Below, piece by piece: positions 1 through 7,068 of a DNA stretch of 25,175 nucleotides. Position numbers and translations under genes: made by a program. The DNA is taken from positions 1 to 25,175 of the forward strand of contig JAWLED010000041.1 of assembly GCA_041686235.1 (NCBI GenBank), written 5' to 3'. The first letter of the stretch is position 1. The number at the start of each line of letters is the position of its first letter. A model generated the notes under the pieces. That model worked only from the letters and a program-made list of their open reading frames with translations, was not told the DNA's origin and did not search any database. The DNA comes from JAAAOH01 sp041686235. Lineage in GTDB: Bacteria > Spirochaetota > Spirochaetia > DSM-27196 > PWMO01.

Positions 1-708
1 GCGGGTATCCAATCCCGCGACATTCGTCTCGAGGCAAGTATTGAGGAAAGCGAGTTGCTCTCGACGGTGTCCGAGCTCAACGCCGATCCCGAAATCGACG
101 GGATTCTCGTTCAGCTCCCGCTTCCCTCGCACATGGACCCGCAACGGGTCATCCTTACCATCGACCCGGCAAAAGACGTGGACGGGTTCCATCCGGTCAA
201 CTTGGGAAAGCTGCTATCCGGTGAGGAGACCTTTTACCCCTGTACTCCCCACGGAATCATTGTGCTGCTCGAACGTGCCGGGGTCACCGTGGAGGGGCGC
301 CATGTCGTGATCGTGGGGCGCAGCAACATCGTCGGCAAACCGCTTGCCGCGCTGCTCATGCAGAAGCGGGCCGGAGCAAATGCCACGGTAACCGTGTGTC
401 ACAGCCGAACGGCCAACCTGGCCGAGCATACCCGCCGCGCCGATATCCTGGTAGCTGCCGCGGGACAGAGAGCCTTCGTCACCGAAGATATGGTAGGCGA
501 GGGTGCGGTCGTTGTGGACGTGGGAATCAACCGCGTCGAGGATCCCGAGGCCAAAAAGGGGTATCGGCTCGTCGGCGATGTCGACTATGAGCCCGCTGCG
601 GCAAAGGCCTCTATGATTACCCCCGTTCCCGGTGGAGTGGGCCCGATGACCATTGCCATGCTCTTGCAGAACACCGTTCATTCCGCGAGGAACCGCGCGA
701 ATGGTTGA
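1..708 (+). CDS. folD: Bifunctional methylenetetrahydrofolate dehydrogenase/cyclohydrolase FolD (5' partial)
   Basis: FolD interconverts 5,10-methylene-THF and 10-formyl-THF in the cytosol, supplying the formyl donor for purine synthesis. The reading frame is open from base 1, so the N-terminus, including the catalytic Lys region, lies outside the window. What remains (235 codons) has the family signatures: DGILVQLPLP near visible residues 38-47, the DVDGFHPVN segment, CTPHGI, and the NADP-binding motif VIVGRSNIVGKPLAALL. The C-terminal PVPGGVGPMTIAMLLQNT signature is intact. The stop (TGA, 706-708) overlaps the folE2 start by 8 bp, so the two are probably translationally coupled. This placement just before the two purH genes fits a one-carbon supply role, since AICAR formyltransferase consumes 10-formyl-THF. 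Identification is secure; only the true start is unknown. Confidence 0.97.
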   Translation, partial: AGIQSRDIRLEASIEESELLSTVSELNADPEIDGILVQLPLPSHMDPQRVILTIDPAKDVDGFHPVNLGKLLSGEETFYPCTPHGIIVLLERAGVTVEGRHVVIVGRSNIVGKPLAALLMQKRAGANATVTVCHSRTANLAEHTRRADILVAAAGQRAFVTEDMVGEGAVVVDVGINRVEDPEAKKGYRLVGDVDYEPAAAKASMITPVPGGVGPMTIAMLLQNTVHSARNRANG

Positions 709-1477
709 TGTGCAAGGCACCGAGGATAAGCGCCAAATACCACTTCAGAAAGTGGGAGTTAAGAATGTCCGGTACCCGGTAACCGTCCTCGATAAGCATG
801 ACCGAACGCAGCCCACGATTGCTACCGCCGACATTTTTGCGAGCCTTCCGCATCATTACAAGGGCACGCACATGAGTCGCTTCATCGAGGTATTCAACAA
901 CCACTACACCGATATCCAGATGCCCACCTTTCTCGACATGCTCGAGGAGGTGCGCACCGCGCTCGAAGCGGAGAAGGCGTTTGCGGAGGTGTCCTTTCCG
1001 TTCTTCGTGGAGAAGGCTGCTCCGGTCACCGGGCAGAAGAGTATGATGTCCTACACGTGTCGGTTTTACGGCTCGGTCGGCCCTACGGAGCGGAGGTTTT
1101 ACGTCGGGGTCCAAGTGCCGGTACAGACCGTGTGCCCGTGTTCTCGGGATATTTCGAGTCGAGGAGCGCATAATCAGCGGAGTATCGTCGACGTAACCGT
1201 CAAACTTGGTCCGTTTTTTTGGATCGAGGACGTGATCGAGCTCGTAGAGGATTCGGCGTCATCGGGGCTCTACACGTTGCTCAAACGAGAGGACGAGCGC
1301 TACATTACCGAGTCCGCCTACGACAACCCGGTCTTCGTCGAAGACCTGGTGCGCGAGGTTTGCGTGCGCTTGGAGAGTCTCGATCACTTTCCCTGGTTCA
1401 GTGTCGAAGCGGAAAACGCCGAGAGCATTCACAACCACGAGGCATATGCATACGTGGAGCGAGGAACCGATGAGTGA
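701..1477 (+). CDS. folE2: GTP cyclohydrolase IB (FolE2 / MptA family)
   Basis: FolE2 converts GTP to 7,8-dihydroneopterin triphosphate, the first step of folate (and queuosine/preQ1) synthesis, using a metal other than the obligate Zn of FolE. The predicted protein has 258 residues, near the family norm. Family motifs visible are KGTHMSRF (54-61), the metal-binding cysteine region TVCPCSRDIS (C145, C147) and AHNQR (156-160). The ATG at 701 is chosen because GAGG lies about 10 nt upstream and the following residues match the family N-terminus. The ATG overlaps the folD stop by 8 bp. The gene's own stop overlaps the next gene's start by 8 bp, so it sits firmly inside one operon. A queA gene elsewhere in the window is compatible with the same precursor also feeding queuosine. 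Confidence 0.93.
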   Translation: MVDVQGTEDKRQIPLQKVGVKNVRYPVTVLDKHDRTQPTIATADIFASLPHHYKGTHMSRFIEVFNNHYTDIQMPTFLDMLEEVRTALEAEKAFAEVSFPFFVEKAAPVTGQKSMMSYTCRFYGSVGPTERRFYVGVQVPVQTVCPCSRDISSRGAHNQRSIVDVTVKLGPFFWIEDVIELVEDSASSGLYTLLKREDERYITESAYDNPVFVEDLVREVCVRLESLDHFPWFSVEAENAESIHNHEAYAYVERGTDE

Positions 1478-2168
1478 GAACTACCGAGTCAAATCCGCCT
1501 CGGATATGGTAGCGGTCCACCGCGTCATAGTGAGCGTGGCGGACAAGCGAAACCTCGAAACGCTGGTTGAAGGGGTGCTTGGGGCCAATCCCGAGGCGGT
1601 GTTCTATTCGACCGGCGGAACCTATCGCGGTATACAGGAGATTCTCGGCTCCCGTGCTTCCGAACACCTCATGTCGATTTCCGAGTACACCGGTCGGAAA
1701 GAAATGGCCGGCGGGCTCGTTAAGACGCTCGATTACCGCATATATCTGGGACTCTTGGCGGACGCCGAAAATCAGGAGCATGCGGCGCATTTGCGTGAGG
1801 CCGGTGCGGTGAGCTTCGATATGACGGTGGTCAACCTCTATCCCTTCTCGAAGCAGGTGGCGGCGAGCCCGAACGATCTCGAAGGTGCGCGCCAAAACAT
1901 CGATATCGGCGGTCCAACCCTTATCCGAGCGGCGGCGAAGAACTTTCTGCGCGTTGCCGCGGTCTCCGATCCCGACGATTACGGTGCGGTCGCCGCAGAG
2001 CTATCGGCTAACGGTGGAGCGTTGAGCCTATCCACCCGGTTCCGGTTGGCCCGGTCCGCCTTTTCTCACACCGGCGCCTACGACAATGACATCAGCTCTT
2101 GGCTCGATTCTCGCGCCGAGCTGCCCCTAGAGTCGGTATACGACTCTACCGACGCGCCTACGGAGTAA
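1470..2168 (+). CDS. purH: Stand-alone IMP cyclohydrolase (N-terminal half of a split PurH)
   Basis: This 232-residue protein corresponds to the MGS-like IMP cyclohydrolase domain of PurH, which closes the ring of FAICAR to give IMP. Visible motifs are YSTGGT (46-51), the segment around GGLVKTLDYRIYLGLL (81-96, equivalent to GRVKTLHP in fused enzymes), VNLYPF (121-126) and IDIGGPTLIRAAAKNF (144-159). In most bacteria this domain is fused to AICAR formyltransferase. Here it ends in TAA at 2166-2168, and a separate gene with its own GGAG ribosome site starts 3 nt later. The ATG at 1470 has GAGG about 6 nt upstream and overlaps folE2. The KTLHP motif reads KTLDY. I believe the same is seen in other split versions, but that is from memory. 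A frameshift is unlikely, since both halves have proper starts and ends. Confidence 0.9.
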   Translation: MSENYRVKSASDMVAVHRVIVSVADKRNLETLVEGVLGANPEAVFYSTGGTYRGIQEILGSRASEHLMSISEYTGRKEMAGGLVKTLDYRIYLGLLADAENQEHAAHLREAGAVSFDMTVVNLYPFSKQVAASPNDLEGARQNIDIGGPTLIRAAAKNFLRVAAVSDPDDYGAVAAELSANGGALSLSTRFRLARSAFSHTGAYDNDISSWLDSRAELPLESVYDSTDAPTE

Positions 2169-2171
2169 CGC

Positions 2172-3422
2172 ATGAGCAAGGAGAACATCTCGGCGATGTA
2201 TCGCCAAATCCACCCGGACCTCTTTCCGCAAAATATGGAGATTGCGTTTTTCGACGACCAGCAGCGCCAGTCTCTCATATACGAGAAGGTCGACTGGGTT
2301 ATAGACGGTGAGCGCAAAGGACTGAGGTACGGCGAAAACCCGGATCAAGAAGCAGCCCTATATCGGTTGCAGAACGGCAATCTGTGTCTCGGTGAGGTCG
2401 CGTGCATTCAACCCGGGAAATACCTCTCTTCCGATGTCGAGCTCCTCCAGTCGGGAAAGCATCCGGGAAAAATCAATATTACCGACGCTGATGCTGCTTT
2501 GAACATTCTGCGGTATTTCGAGAGTGACCCGTGCGCCGCGATCATCAAACACAACAACCCGTGCGGAGTCGCAATAGGCGCCGACATCGGCGAGGCGTAT
2601 CGCAAAGCATTCGATGCCGACCGGGTGGCAGCCTTTGGGGGTGCGGTCGGGCTCAATCGTCCGCTCGACGAGGAGACCGCGCGCGCGGTGGCAGCCAATT
2701 ACACCGAGGTCGTGCTTGCTCCGTCGTATTCGCAGGCCGCGCTCGAGGTGCTCGCTGAGCGCAAAAACCTACGGGTGCTGCGTATCGACAACATGGAGCG
2801 TTTGTCCGCCTTCGTGGGGACACGCGTGGTGGACTTCAGTTCTCTCATCGACGGCGGTGTCATCGTACAGTGGTCGGCGGTGCCGGAGCTACCCACAGAG
2901 GAAGAAATGGAGCCGGCTCGCAGCACGCGCAAAGGGGCGGAGTACGTCATCTCGCGGCCCCCGAGCTCGCAAGAGGCAGCCGACCTTCGGATTGCATGGA
3001 TACTTGCCGGGGCGGTCACCAGTAATGCTATCGTGTTCGTACGTGACGGTGTCACCGTTGCGATCGGAACCGGAGAGCAAGACCGGGTAGGTGCCGCAGA
3101 GATTGCCCGCGATAAAGCGGCTCGCAAAGCGCTCGAGCGGGAGGCGGCACAACGCTATCAATCCTCTTTCGCCGAGCTGGGAGAGGAAGCCGCCGGCGAG
3201 GTGCGCGCGGCCGTAGACGCCGACTGTGGAGGGCTGCGCGGTGCGGTCATGGCCTCCGACGGATTTTTTCCCTTTCGCGACGGCGTCGACGTGGGGATCG
3301 AGTGCGGCGTGACCGCGGTCATTCAGCCGGGCGGCTCACTGCGAGATTGGGAGGTCATTGAGGCGTGCAACGAAAACGGTGTATCGATGGTATTTACCGG
3401 TCAACGGGCTTTCAAACACTAA
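2172..3422 (+). CDS. purH: Stand-alone AICAR formyltransferase (C-terminal half of a split PurH)
   Basis: The 416-residue product matches the AICAR transformylase domain of PurH, which transfers a formyl group from 10-formyl-THF to AICAR. Family signatures are LRYGENPDQ (51-59), the catalytic KHNNPCG (126-132, with the Lys-His pair), AFGGAVGLNRPLD (154-166), TSNAIV, and a C-terminal block containing DGFFPFRDGVD, IQPGGSLRDWEVI and FTGQRAFKH. The ATG has GGAG six nucleotides upstream, and the gene follows the cyclohydrolase gene by 3 nt. About 45 N-terminal residues precede the first conserved motif and probably form a small extra cap or linker. The pair presumably acts as two interacting polypeptides in place of one bifunctional enzyme. 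Confidence 0.92.
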   Translation: MSKENISAMYRQIHPDLFPQNMEIAFFDDQQRQSLIYEKVDWVIDGERKGLRYGENPDQEAALYRLQNGNLCLGEVACIQPGKYLSSDVELLQSGKHPGKINITDADAALNILRYFESDPCAAIIKHNNPCGVAIGADIGEAYRKAFDADRVAAFGGAVGLNRPLDEETARAVAANYTEVVLAPSYSQAALEVLAERKNLRVLRIDNMERLSAFVGTRVVDFSSLIDGGVIVQWSAVPELPTEEEMEPARSTRKGAEYVISRPPSSQEAADLRIAWILAGAVTSNAIVFVRDGVTVAIGTGEQDRVGAAEIARDKAARKALEREAAQRYQSSFAELGEEAAGEVRAAVDADCGGLRGAVMASDGFFPFRDGVDVGIECGVTAVIQPGGSLRDWEVIEACNENGVSMVFTGQRAFKH

Positions 3423-3441
3423 GCATGTGTGAGGGATTGAT

Positions 3442-3831
3442 GTGAACGAGCTACGAAGAAACAATATGAACCCGCTGGTTCCTCGAGAAACCTTGGTGCG
3501 CCAAGGTATGACGGGTATCGGCAGCACCGCGGCCGGGCTGGGCCTATTGTTACTGCGAGGGCTCACACAATTCGGGGCAGGATTTTCGATCCCCGGACTG
3601 GTGGTCGGCGGTGTACTTGCGGTTACGGGAATGAAGGTTTCCACGGGAAAGAAGGCGGACCGCGTTGGTGGGCTGGTCATGACCGGCAGCGGCGTCCTCA
3701 CCGCGATAGCCTCGCTCCCGGTGGTCGGAACGCTCGGTTCGGGTCTGATGTGGCTCGGTGGTGTCGGATTACTCGGCGCCGGCGTATTCAACGTTTTTCG
3801 ATTTATACGGGGCGTGCGGTCCCGGAGGTAA
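3442..3831 (+). CDS. Small multi-pass membrane protein of unknown function
   Basis: I do not recognise a named family. The 129-residue product is glycine-rich and strongly hydrophobic, with about four candidate membrane segments (roughly 24-42, 47-64, 76-93 and 97-120) and a basic C-terminal tail, RFIRGVRSRR. The GTG at 3442 is chosen because GAGGG lies 6 nt upstream. An in-frame ATG at 3466 lacks a comparable site and would lose nothing conserved that I can identify. The gene follows the AICAR formyltransferase by 19 bp and precedes the LapA-like gene by 8 bp, so it is probably read through from the purine operon and begins a short run of envelope genes. Function cannot be assigned from sequence; a role in the inner membrane is the most that can be inferred. 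Confidence 0.75.
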   Translation: MNELRRNNMNPLVPRETLVRQGMTGIGSTAAGLGLLLLRGLTQFGAGFSIPGLVVGGVLAVTGMKVSTGKKADRVGGLVMTGSGVLTAIASLPVVGTLGSGLMWLGGVGLLGAGVFNVFRFIRGVRSRR

Positions 3832-3839
3832 GGCGCAAC

Positions 3840-4124
3840 ATGCCGTGGAAACTGATCGGATTTCTCGTCGTGGTCGGGCTCATACTGGCGTTCGTCGGCT
3901 TCAATGCGGCAAACGTCTCCGACATTTCCTTCGGGTTCTACGAGCTCGAGGAGGTGCCGATTTTCATTAGCCTCTTCGCGGCGTTCGCCCTCGGTGTTTT
4001 GATCACGTTGCCCTTTACGCTTCTTGGGCGCTCAAAGGGTGCAAAAAAACGTCCGAAACAAGAGAAGAAAGGGGCCGGGAGCGAGCATGACACGGAACCG
4101 GCGATACAACCGGAACAGTGGTAG
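3840..4124 (+). CDS. LapA-domain (DUF1049-like) inner membrane protein
   Basis: The 94-residue protein has two hydrophobic segments (about 4-23 and 39-60) joined by a short loop containing NAANVSDISFGFYELEEVP, followed by a basic then polar cytoplasmic-type tail. This two-helix layout, with an N-x-x-x-V-x-F pattern between the helices, is typical of the lipopolysaccharide assembly protein A domain. In enterobacteria such proteins sit beside the TPR protein LapB and influence LPS synthesis. Here the next gene also encodes a helical-repeat protein, though a secreted one, so the parallel is loose. GGAGG lies 11 nt upstream of the ATG. The 3' end overlaps the next gene by 38 bp. Spirochaetes vary in whether they make LPS, so function should not be transferred directly. 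Confidence 0.7.
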   Translation: MPWKLIGFLVVVGLILAFVGFNAANVSDISFGFYELEEVPIFISLFAAFALGVLITLPFTLLGRSKGAKKRPKQEKKGAGSEHDTEPAIQPEQW

Positions 4125-5343
4125 AAACAGCCTCCGCCGCGTTCGATGCGGCATAGACACTCTCCGCCGCCGTACCTGCGGCGCGCCCAACGGTCTGCAG
4201 CGGGGCAGCCCCGCGTTCGCCCGACTGCTCGTGCTTGCTTTCTTCTTTGCGCTCGCGGCACTCCCGCTCGTGGCCCAGGAAGGCACCGACGATGCCTCGG
4301 CCGGCGAGAACCGTACCACCGAGGAGTCCGAGGATTTCTCGGAGATTCGAAGTCGTCTGAACGATGAGGGCATAGACGGGCGTACCCGCTTGAACCTCTT
4401 GTTTACCGCCCTCGACAGGGCGCCGACGGTGGCCGCGGGCCTCGACGTTCTGCGCTCCCACCGCGCGACACTCGAAGGCGACCGGCTTGCCCAAGCCTTT
4501 GCCGCCGAAGGGCGGCTTCTTGCGTTGAGCGGGCAGTTGCAAGACGCCGCAGAGGCCTACACGCACGCGCAAGAGGCGGCCTCCGAGGGCGGCGTCGCCG
4601 AATACAAACTCGAGGAAGCAAAACTCAGACTCGAGCTCGGCGAGCTCGCCGAAGCGCAACGGCTTGCAACAGAGCTCATCTCCGACGGTCGGGACCCCTC
4701 AATACAACGGGAGGCCGCGTTACTCGAAGCTCGCGCAATGGCGGAAGACGGCCGTGTCGAGGAGGCGTTCGAGCGCACGGGGCTGCTGTTGGAGGCCGAG
4801 CACCGGCCCACCCTGCGGCCCGATACGGTGCTGTTTCATCTGAGGCTTTCTTCGATCGTTGAGGACGACGAGGCCGCCGAGCGCGCGCAGAAGCTTCTCT
4901 CACAGCTGTATCCCGACAGTCCCGAAGCAATGCTGGCCGCCGACGACCGGAGGGTGTCGGATTTGCCGCGGCCCTCGGCGTTTCTCGGCGTTGCGGGTGC
5001 GGCAGCGCCCCGGTTGGACTCGGACGCCGAGCCGGTCGCCGACTCCGACGTCCCGGGCTCCGGCCCCGCCGAGCCCGACGAGGGTGACACCGATAGCGAT
5101 ACCGACGGCGGGGAATCGGAGACCCCGAGCGGGGTACAAGTCGGCTCGTTTGGTGACCCTGATAACGCGGCGGCAATGCGTGAGGAAATGGAGCGACAGG
5201 GGTTTAGCGCCGAAATCCGAGACTCCGACGACGGTGATGCCCACCGAGTTGTTGTCTCGATCCCGGAGGACGAGGACCCCCAGCGCACGCTAGTGGAGCT
5301 CAAGGAAAAAGGGTTCGAAGGCTTCTTCCTGTTTGGCGAGTAG
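4087..5343 (+). CDS. Secreted helical-repeat protein with C-terminal SPOR domain
   Basis: The product (418 residues) begins with an unusually long Arg-rich region of about 45 residues, then a hydrophobic stretch LLVLAFFFALAALPLVA (47-63) that looks like a signal peptide with cleavage near VAQ-EG. Residues about 90-290 are Ala/Glu/Leu-rich with the periodicity of TPR-like helical repeats. A Pro/Asp/Ser/Glu-rich linker of low complexity follows at about 295-350. The C-terminus, from GVQVGSFGDPDNAAAMREEM onward, matches a SPOR domain, which binds denuded septal peptidoglycan. The protein is probably periplasmic and involved in the cell wall or division. The ATG at 4087 has GGAG 5 nt upstream; the long n-region could mean that the real start is further in. 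It is the last gene before a convergent lipoprotein gene. Confidence 0.78.
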   Translation: MTRNRRYNRNSGRNSLRRVRCGIDTLRRRTCGAPNGLQRGSPAFARLLVLAFFFALAALPLVAQEGTDDASAGENRTTEESEDFSEIRSRLNDEGIDGRTRLNLLFTALDRAPTVAAGLDVLRSHRATLEGDRLAQAFAAEGRLLALSGQLQDAAEAYTHAQEAASEGGVAEYKLEEAKLRLELGELAEAQRLATELISDGRDPSIQREAALLEARAMAEDGRVEEAFERTGLLLEAEHRPTLRPDTVLFHLRLSSIVEDDEAAERAQKLLSQLYPDSPEAMLAADDRRVSDLPRPSAFLGVAGAAAPRLDSDAEPVADSDVPGSGPAEPDEGDTDSDTDGGESETPSGVQVGSFGDPDNAAAMREEMERQGFSAEIRDSDDGDAHRVVVSIPEDEDPQRTLVELKEKGFEGFFLFGE

Positions 5344-5373
5344 CGGTGCGGCGATCAACACCCGGACCACGGC

Positions 5374-5398
5374 AAAAGGCCCCGATTATCCCGAGGCC
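5374..5398 (-). terminator. Candidate intrinsic terminator of the lipoprotein gene
   Basis: On the minus strand a 7-bp stem with one mismatch (GGCCTCG / CGGGGCC, loop of 7) is followed by TTTT at 5377-5374. The lipoprotein stop codon (5388-5386) lies in the loop. The hairpin sits in the convergent gap of 42 bp between the SPOR gene and the lipoprotein gene and might also slow transcription from the other side. The short U tract makes this a moderate call. Confidence 0.45.
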
Positions 5399-6996
5399 CG
5401 TTCCTGAGACGAAGAGCGCGACGCCGAATTATCTGAGCCGTCCGCTCCATCATCGTCTTCATTCTCTTCGTCATCCTCTTCCTCGTCTTCCAGCTCTTCG
5501 GTTTGCTCGAGGGTGATGGTATCGTTACTTGTTTTTTCCACCCCGCCGATGTGCACCCGCGCCGGGGTAAGCTCCAGGCGCCGCACGATGCGGGACTCCG
5601 TCTTGTTCTCTGAGTGGGTGAAGGCGTAGGTGCGATTGTCTACCACCAGGCCGTTATCGTCGATGACCTTGAGACGCAATACGTTCTCGTCGAGGCGGTA
5701 GGCGGCGAACCCACCTTCGAGTTTTTCCGAGTCGGTCCGCATCGTAAATCGAGGTGGTGAGAAGAATATTTCCATGTCGCTGTCGTTGCTGTAGAGCCCC
5801 GATAGCTCCACATCGGTGAGACGGGCCGGATCCCCGCCGGAGGCAAGGAGGCTTTCCCTGAGGTCGGGGGTGAGCTTCTTGTAGGTTCCGTTCCAGTCCT
5901 CGGCGTCCTCGAGTTTCAGCGATATTTCATCGATTGCGGTCACCGAAACGGACAACTGCCGTCGGATGTTTGCCAGCGATTCATTACGCACATTGGCCCA
6001 GACCCCCGGCCCGTCCTTGAAAATGGTCTTGTTCGAATCTATCCACTCATAGGACTCAAGCGTTTCGTCTCCCTGAAGCGTTATTTGTTTCGCCGGAGAG
6101 TCGAATACGATGACTTCTCCCGCCGGTTCCTCGGAGTCCTCTCCGTGCGAGCGGTACCACGGCCCCGACAAAAACTCCTCGAACGCCTCGACGTCGCTCT
6201 CGTATAACTCGCTAAGCTGTTCCTCTTCGATACGGCTCCCGGGGATGCTTTCGGTATCCTCTTCCACGTACTCTTCTTCGCGCTCGCGCCACTCGTGGGT
6301 TTCTCGCACGAGGTCGAGCATGTTCTCCGACTCATCGTCCCTGCGGTACACGACGATCGGGAAACTGTCGCCGCTCGTTTGGGCGGATTGGTAGGCTTCG
6401 GAGCGCTCGGTCTCCTCGATTTCGATGCTGGCGTTACTGCTAAACGAGGCAACCCGTTGATAGCGCAATCCGTACCCGCCAAACGCGGAGGTGCGCTTGA
6501 ACACGTCGAGTGTCTGGTTTCCGTCGTTATCCATTCCAAAGGCAACAATTTCGAGATCGTGGTCGCCGGTGAGGTCTTTCGTATATACGGCGAAGCTTCG
6601 CAGGTTGCTTGCCTGGGTGGCGCCGTCCCATGCGGTGACATAGGAATTGCGGATACTGTCGTAGTCGGCGACAAGAATATGTATGCGATCCTCCGCATCG
6701 TCACGGCGTTTGAACACGATAATTTGCTCGTCGGGCTCATCGAGGTCCAGGTTGATATCTATGGCTTGAGAAGGTACGGCCCCGTCGGGCATACGAACCT
6801 TTACGTCTGTTGAGACCTCCCTGTTGCTGATGGACAGAGAGGGCTGGTCTCGCGAGGCGAGCTTGATCCCTTCGCCGGCTTCGGGGACGACGACCCGGCT
6901 GTTTTGCACTTCGGGTGGGTCTTCTCGTTCTTCGCTACAACCTGCGAGGATGAGCACGGCCATTGTTGCGAAGAGCGAAATACGGTAAAGTCTCAT
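5386..6996 (-). CDS. Lipoprotein resembling pallilysin-related adhesins of spirochaetes
   Basis: The product (536 residues from the ATG at 6996) starts with a short basic n-region and a lipobox, LILAGC, with Cys at residue 20, so it should be a lipid-anchored envelope protein. The central region (about 70-260) contains EQIIVFKRRDD, a segment YTKDLTGDHDLEIVAFG, and ERSEAYQSAQTSGDSFPIVVYRRD. From memory this matches proteins annotated as pallilysin-related adhesins in treponemes. No HExxH metalloprotease motif is present: the nearest match is HEWRE. The C-terminal half holds two small beta-rich blocks and ends in a Glu/Asp-rich tail of low complexity. Neither candidate start (6996 or 7005) has a ribosome binding site. 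A promoter-like -10 box overlaps the upstream ATG, favouring 6996. The gene is divergent from guaB and convergent with the SPOR gene. Confidence 0.75.
   Translation of the reverse strand: MRLYRISLFATMAVLILAGCSEEREDPPEVQNSRVVVPEAGEGIKLASRDQPSLSISNREVSTDVKVRMPDGAVPSQAIDINLDLDEPDEQIIVFKRRDDAEDRIHILVADYDSIRNSYVTAWDGATQASNLRSFAVYTKDLTGDHDLEIVAFGMDNDGNQTLDVFKRTSAFGGYGLRYQRVASFSSNASIEIEETERSEAYQSAQTSGDSFPIVVYRRDDESENMLDLVRETHEWREREEEYVEEDTESIPGSRIEEEQLSELYESDVEAFEEFLSGPWYRSHGEDSEEPAGEVIVFDSPAKQITLQGDETLESYEWIDSNKTIFKDGPGVWANVRNESLANIRRQLSVSVTAIDEISLKLEDAEDWNGTYKKLTPDLRESLLASGGDPARLTDVELSGLYSNDSDMEIFFSPPRFTMRTDSEKLEGGFAAYRLDENVLRLKVIDDNGLVVDNRTYAFTHSENKTESRIVRRLELTPARVHIGGVEKTSNDTITLEQTEELEDEEEDDEENEDDDGADGSDNSASRSSSQERASG
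6963..6991 (+). promoter_or_regulatory. Weak candidate promoter for guaB-purA-guaA
   Basis: TTGTTG (6963-6968), a 17-nt spacer and TAAAGT (6986-6991) lie about 78 nt before the guaB ATG, inside the start of the divergent lipoprotein gene. The match to consensus is partial (3/6 and 4/6), but the spacing is ideal and no better site was seen in the 72 bp between the genes. If real, it gives a leader of roughly 70 nt containing the strong guaB ribosome site, and it overlaps the lipoprotein coding start. Confidence 0.3.
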
Positions 6997-7003
6997 GGAG
7001 CCC

Positions 7004-7031
7004 ATTATCGCTGTTTGAAGCGTTTTTTGAA
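7004..7031 (-). promoter_or_regulatory. Candidate sigma70-type promoter for the lipoprotein gene
   Basis: On the minus strand, TTCAAA (7031-7026), a 16-nt spacer and GATAAT (7009-7004, five of six consensus) are followed 7 nt later by the ATG at 6996. Transcription would therefore be expected to begin at or next to the start codon. The alternative ATG at 7005 falls inside the -10 box. No Shine-Dalgarno sequence is visible before either ATG. Confidence 0.45.
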
Positions 7032-7068
7032 AGAGTCCTGTCCGATCGCCATGAAGGAGGCCGAACGC

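Noticed and set aside
6270..6310. Possible HExxH metalloprotease motif in the lipoprotein.
   Set aside because: The sequence reads HEWRE, so the second His is missing.
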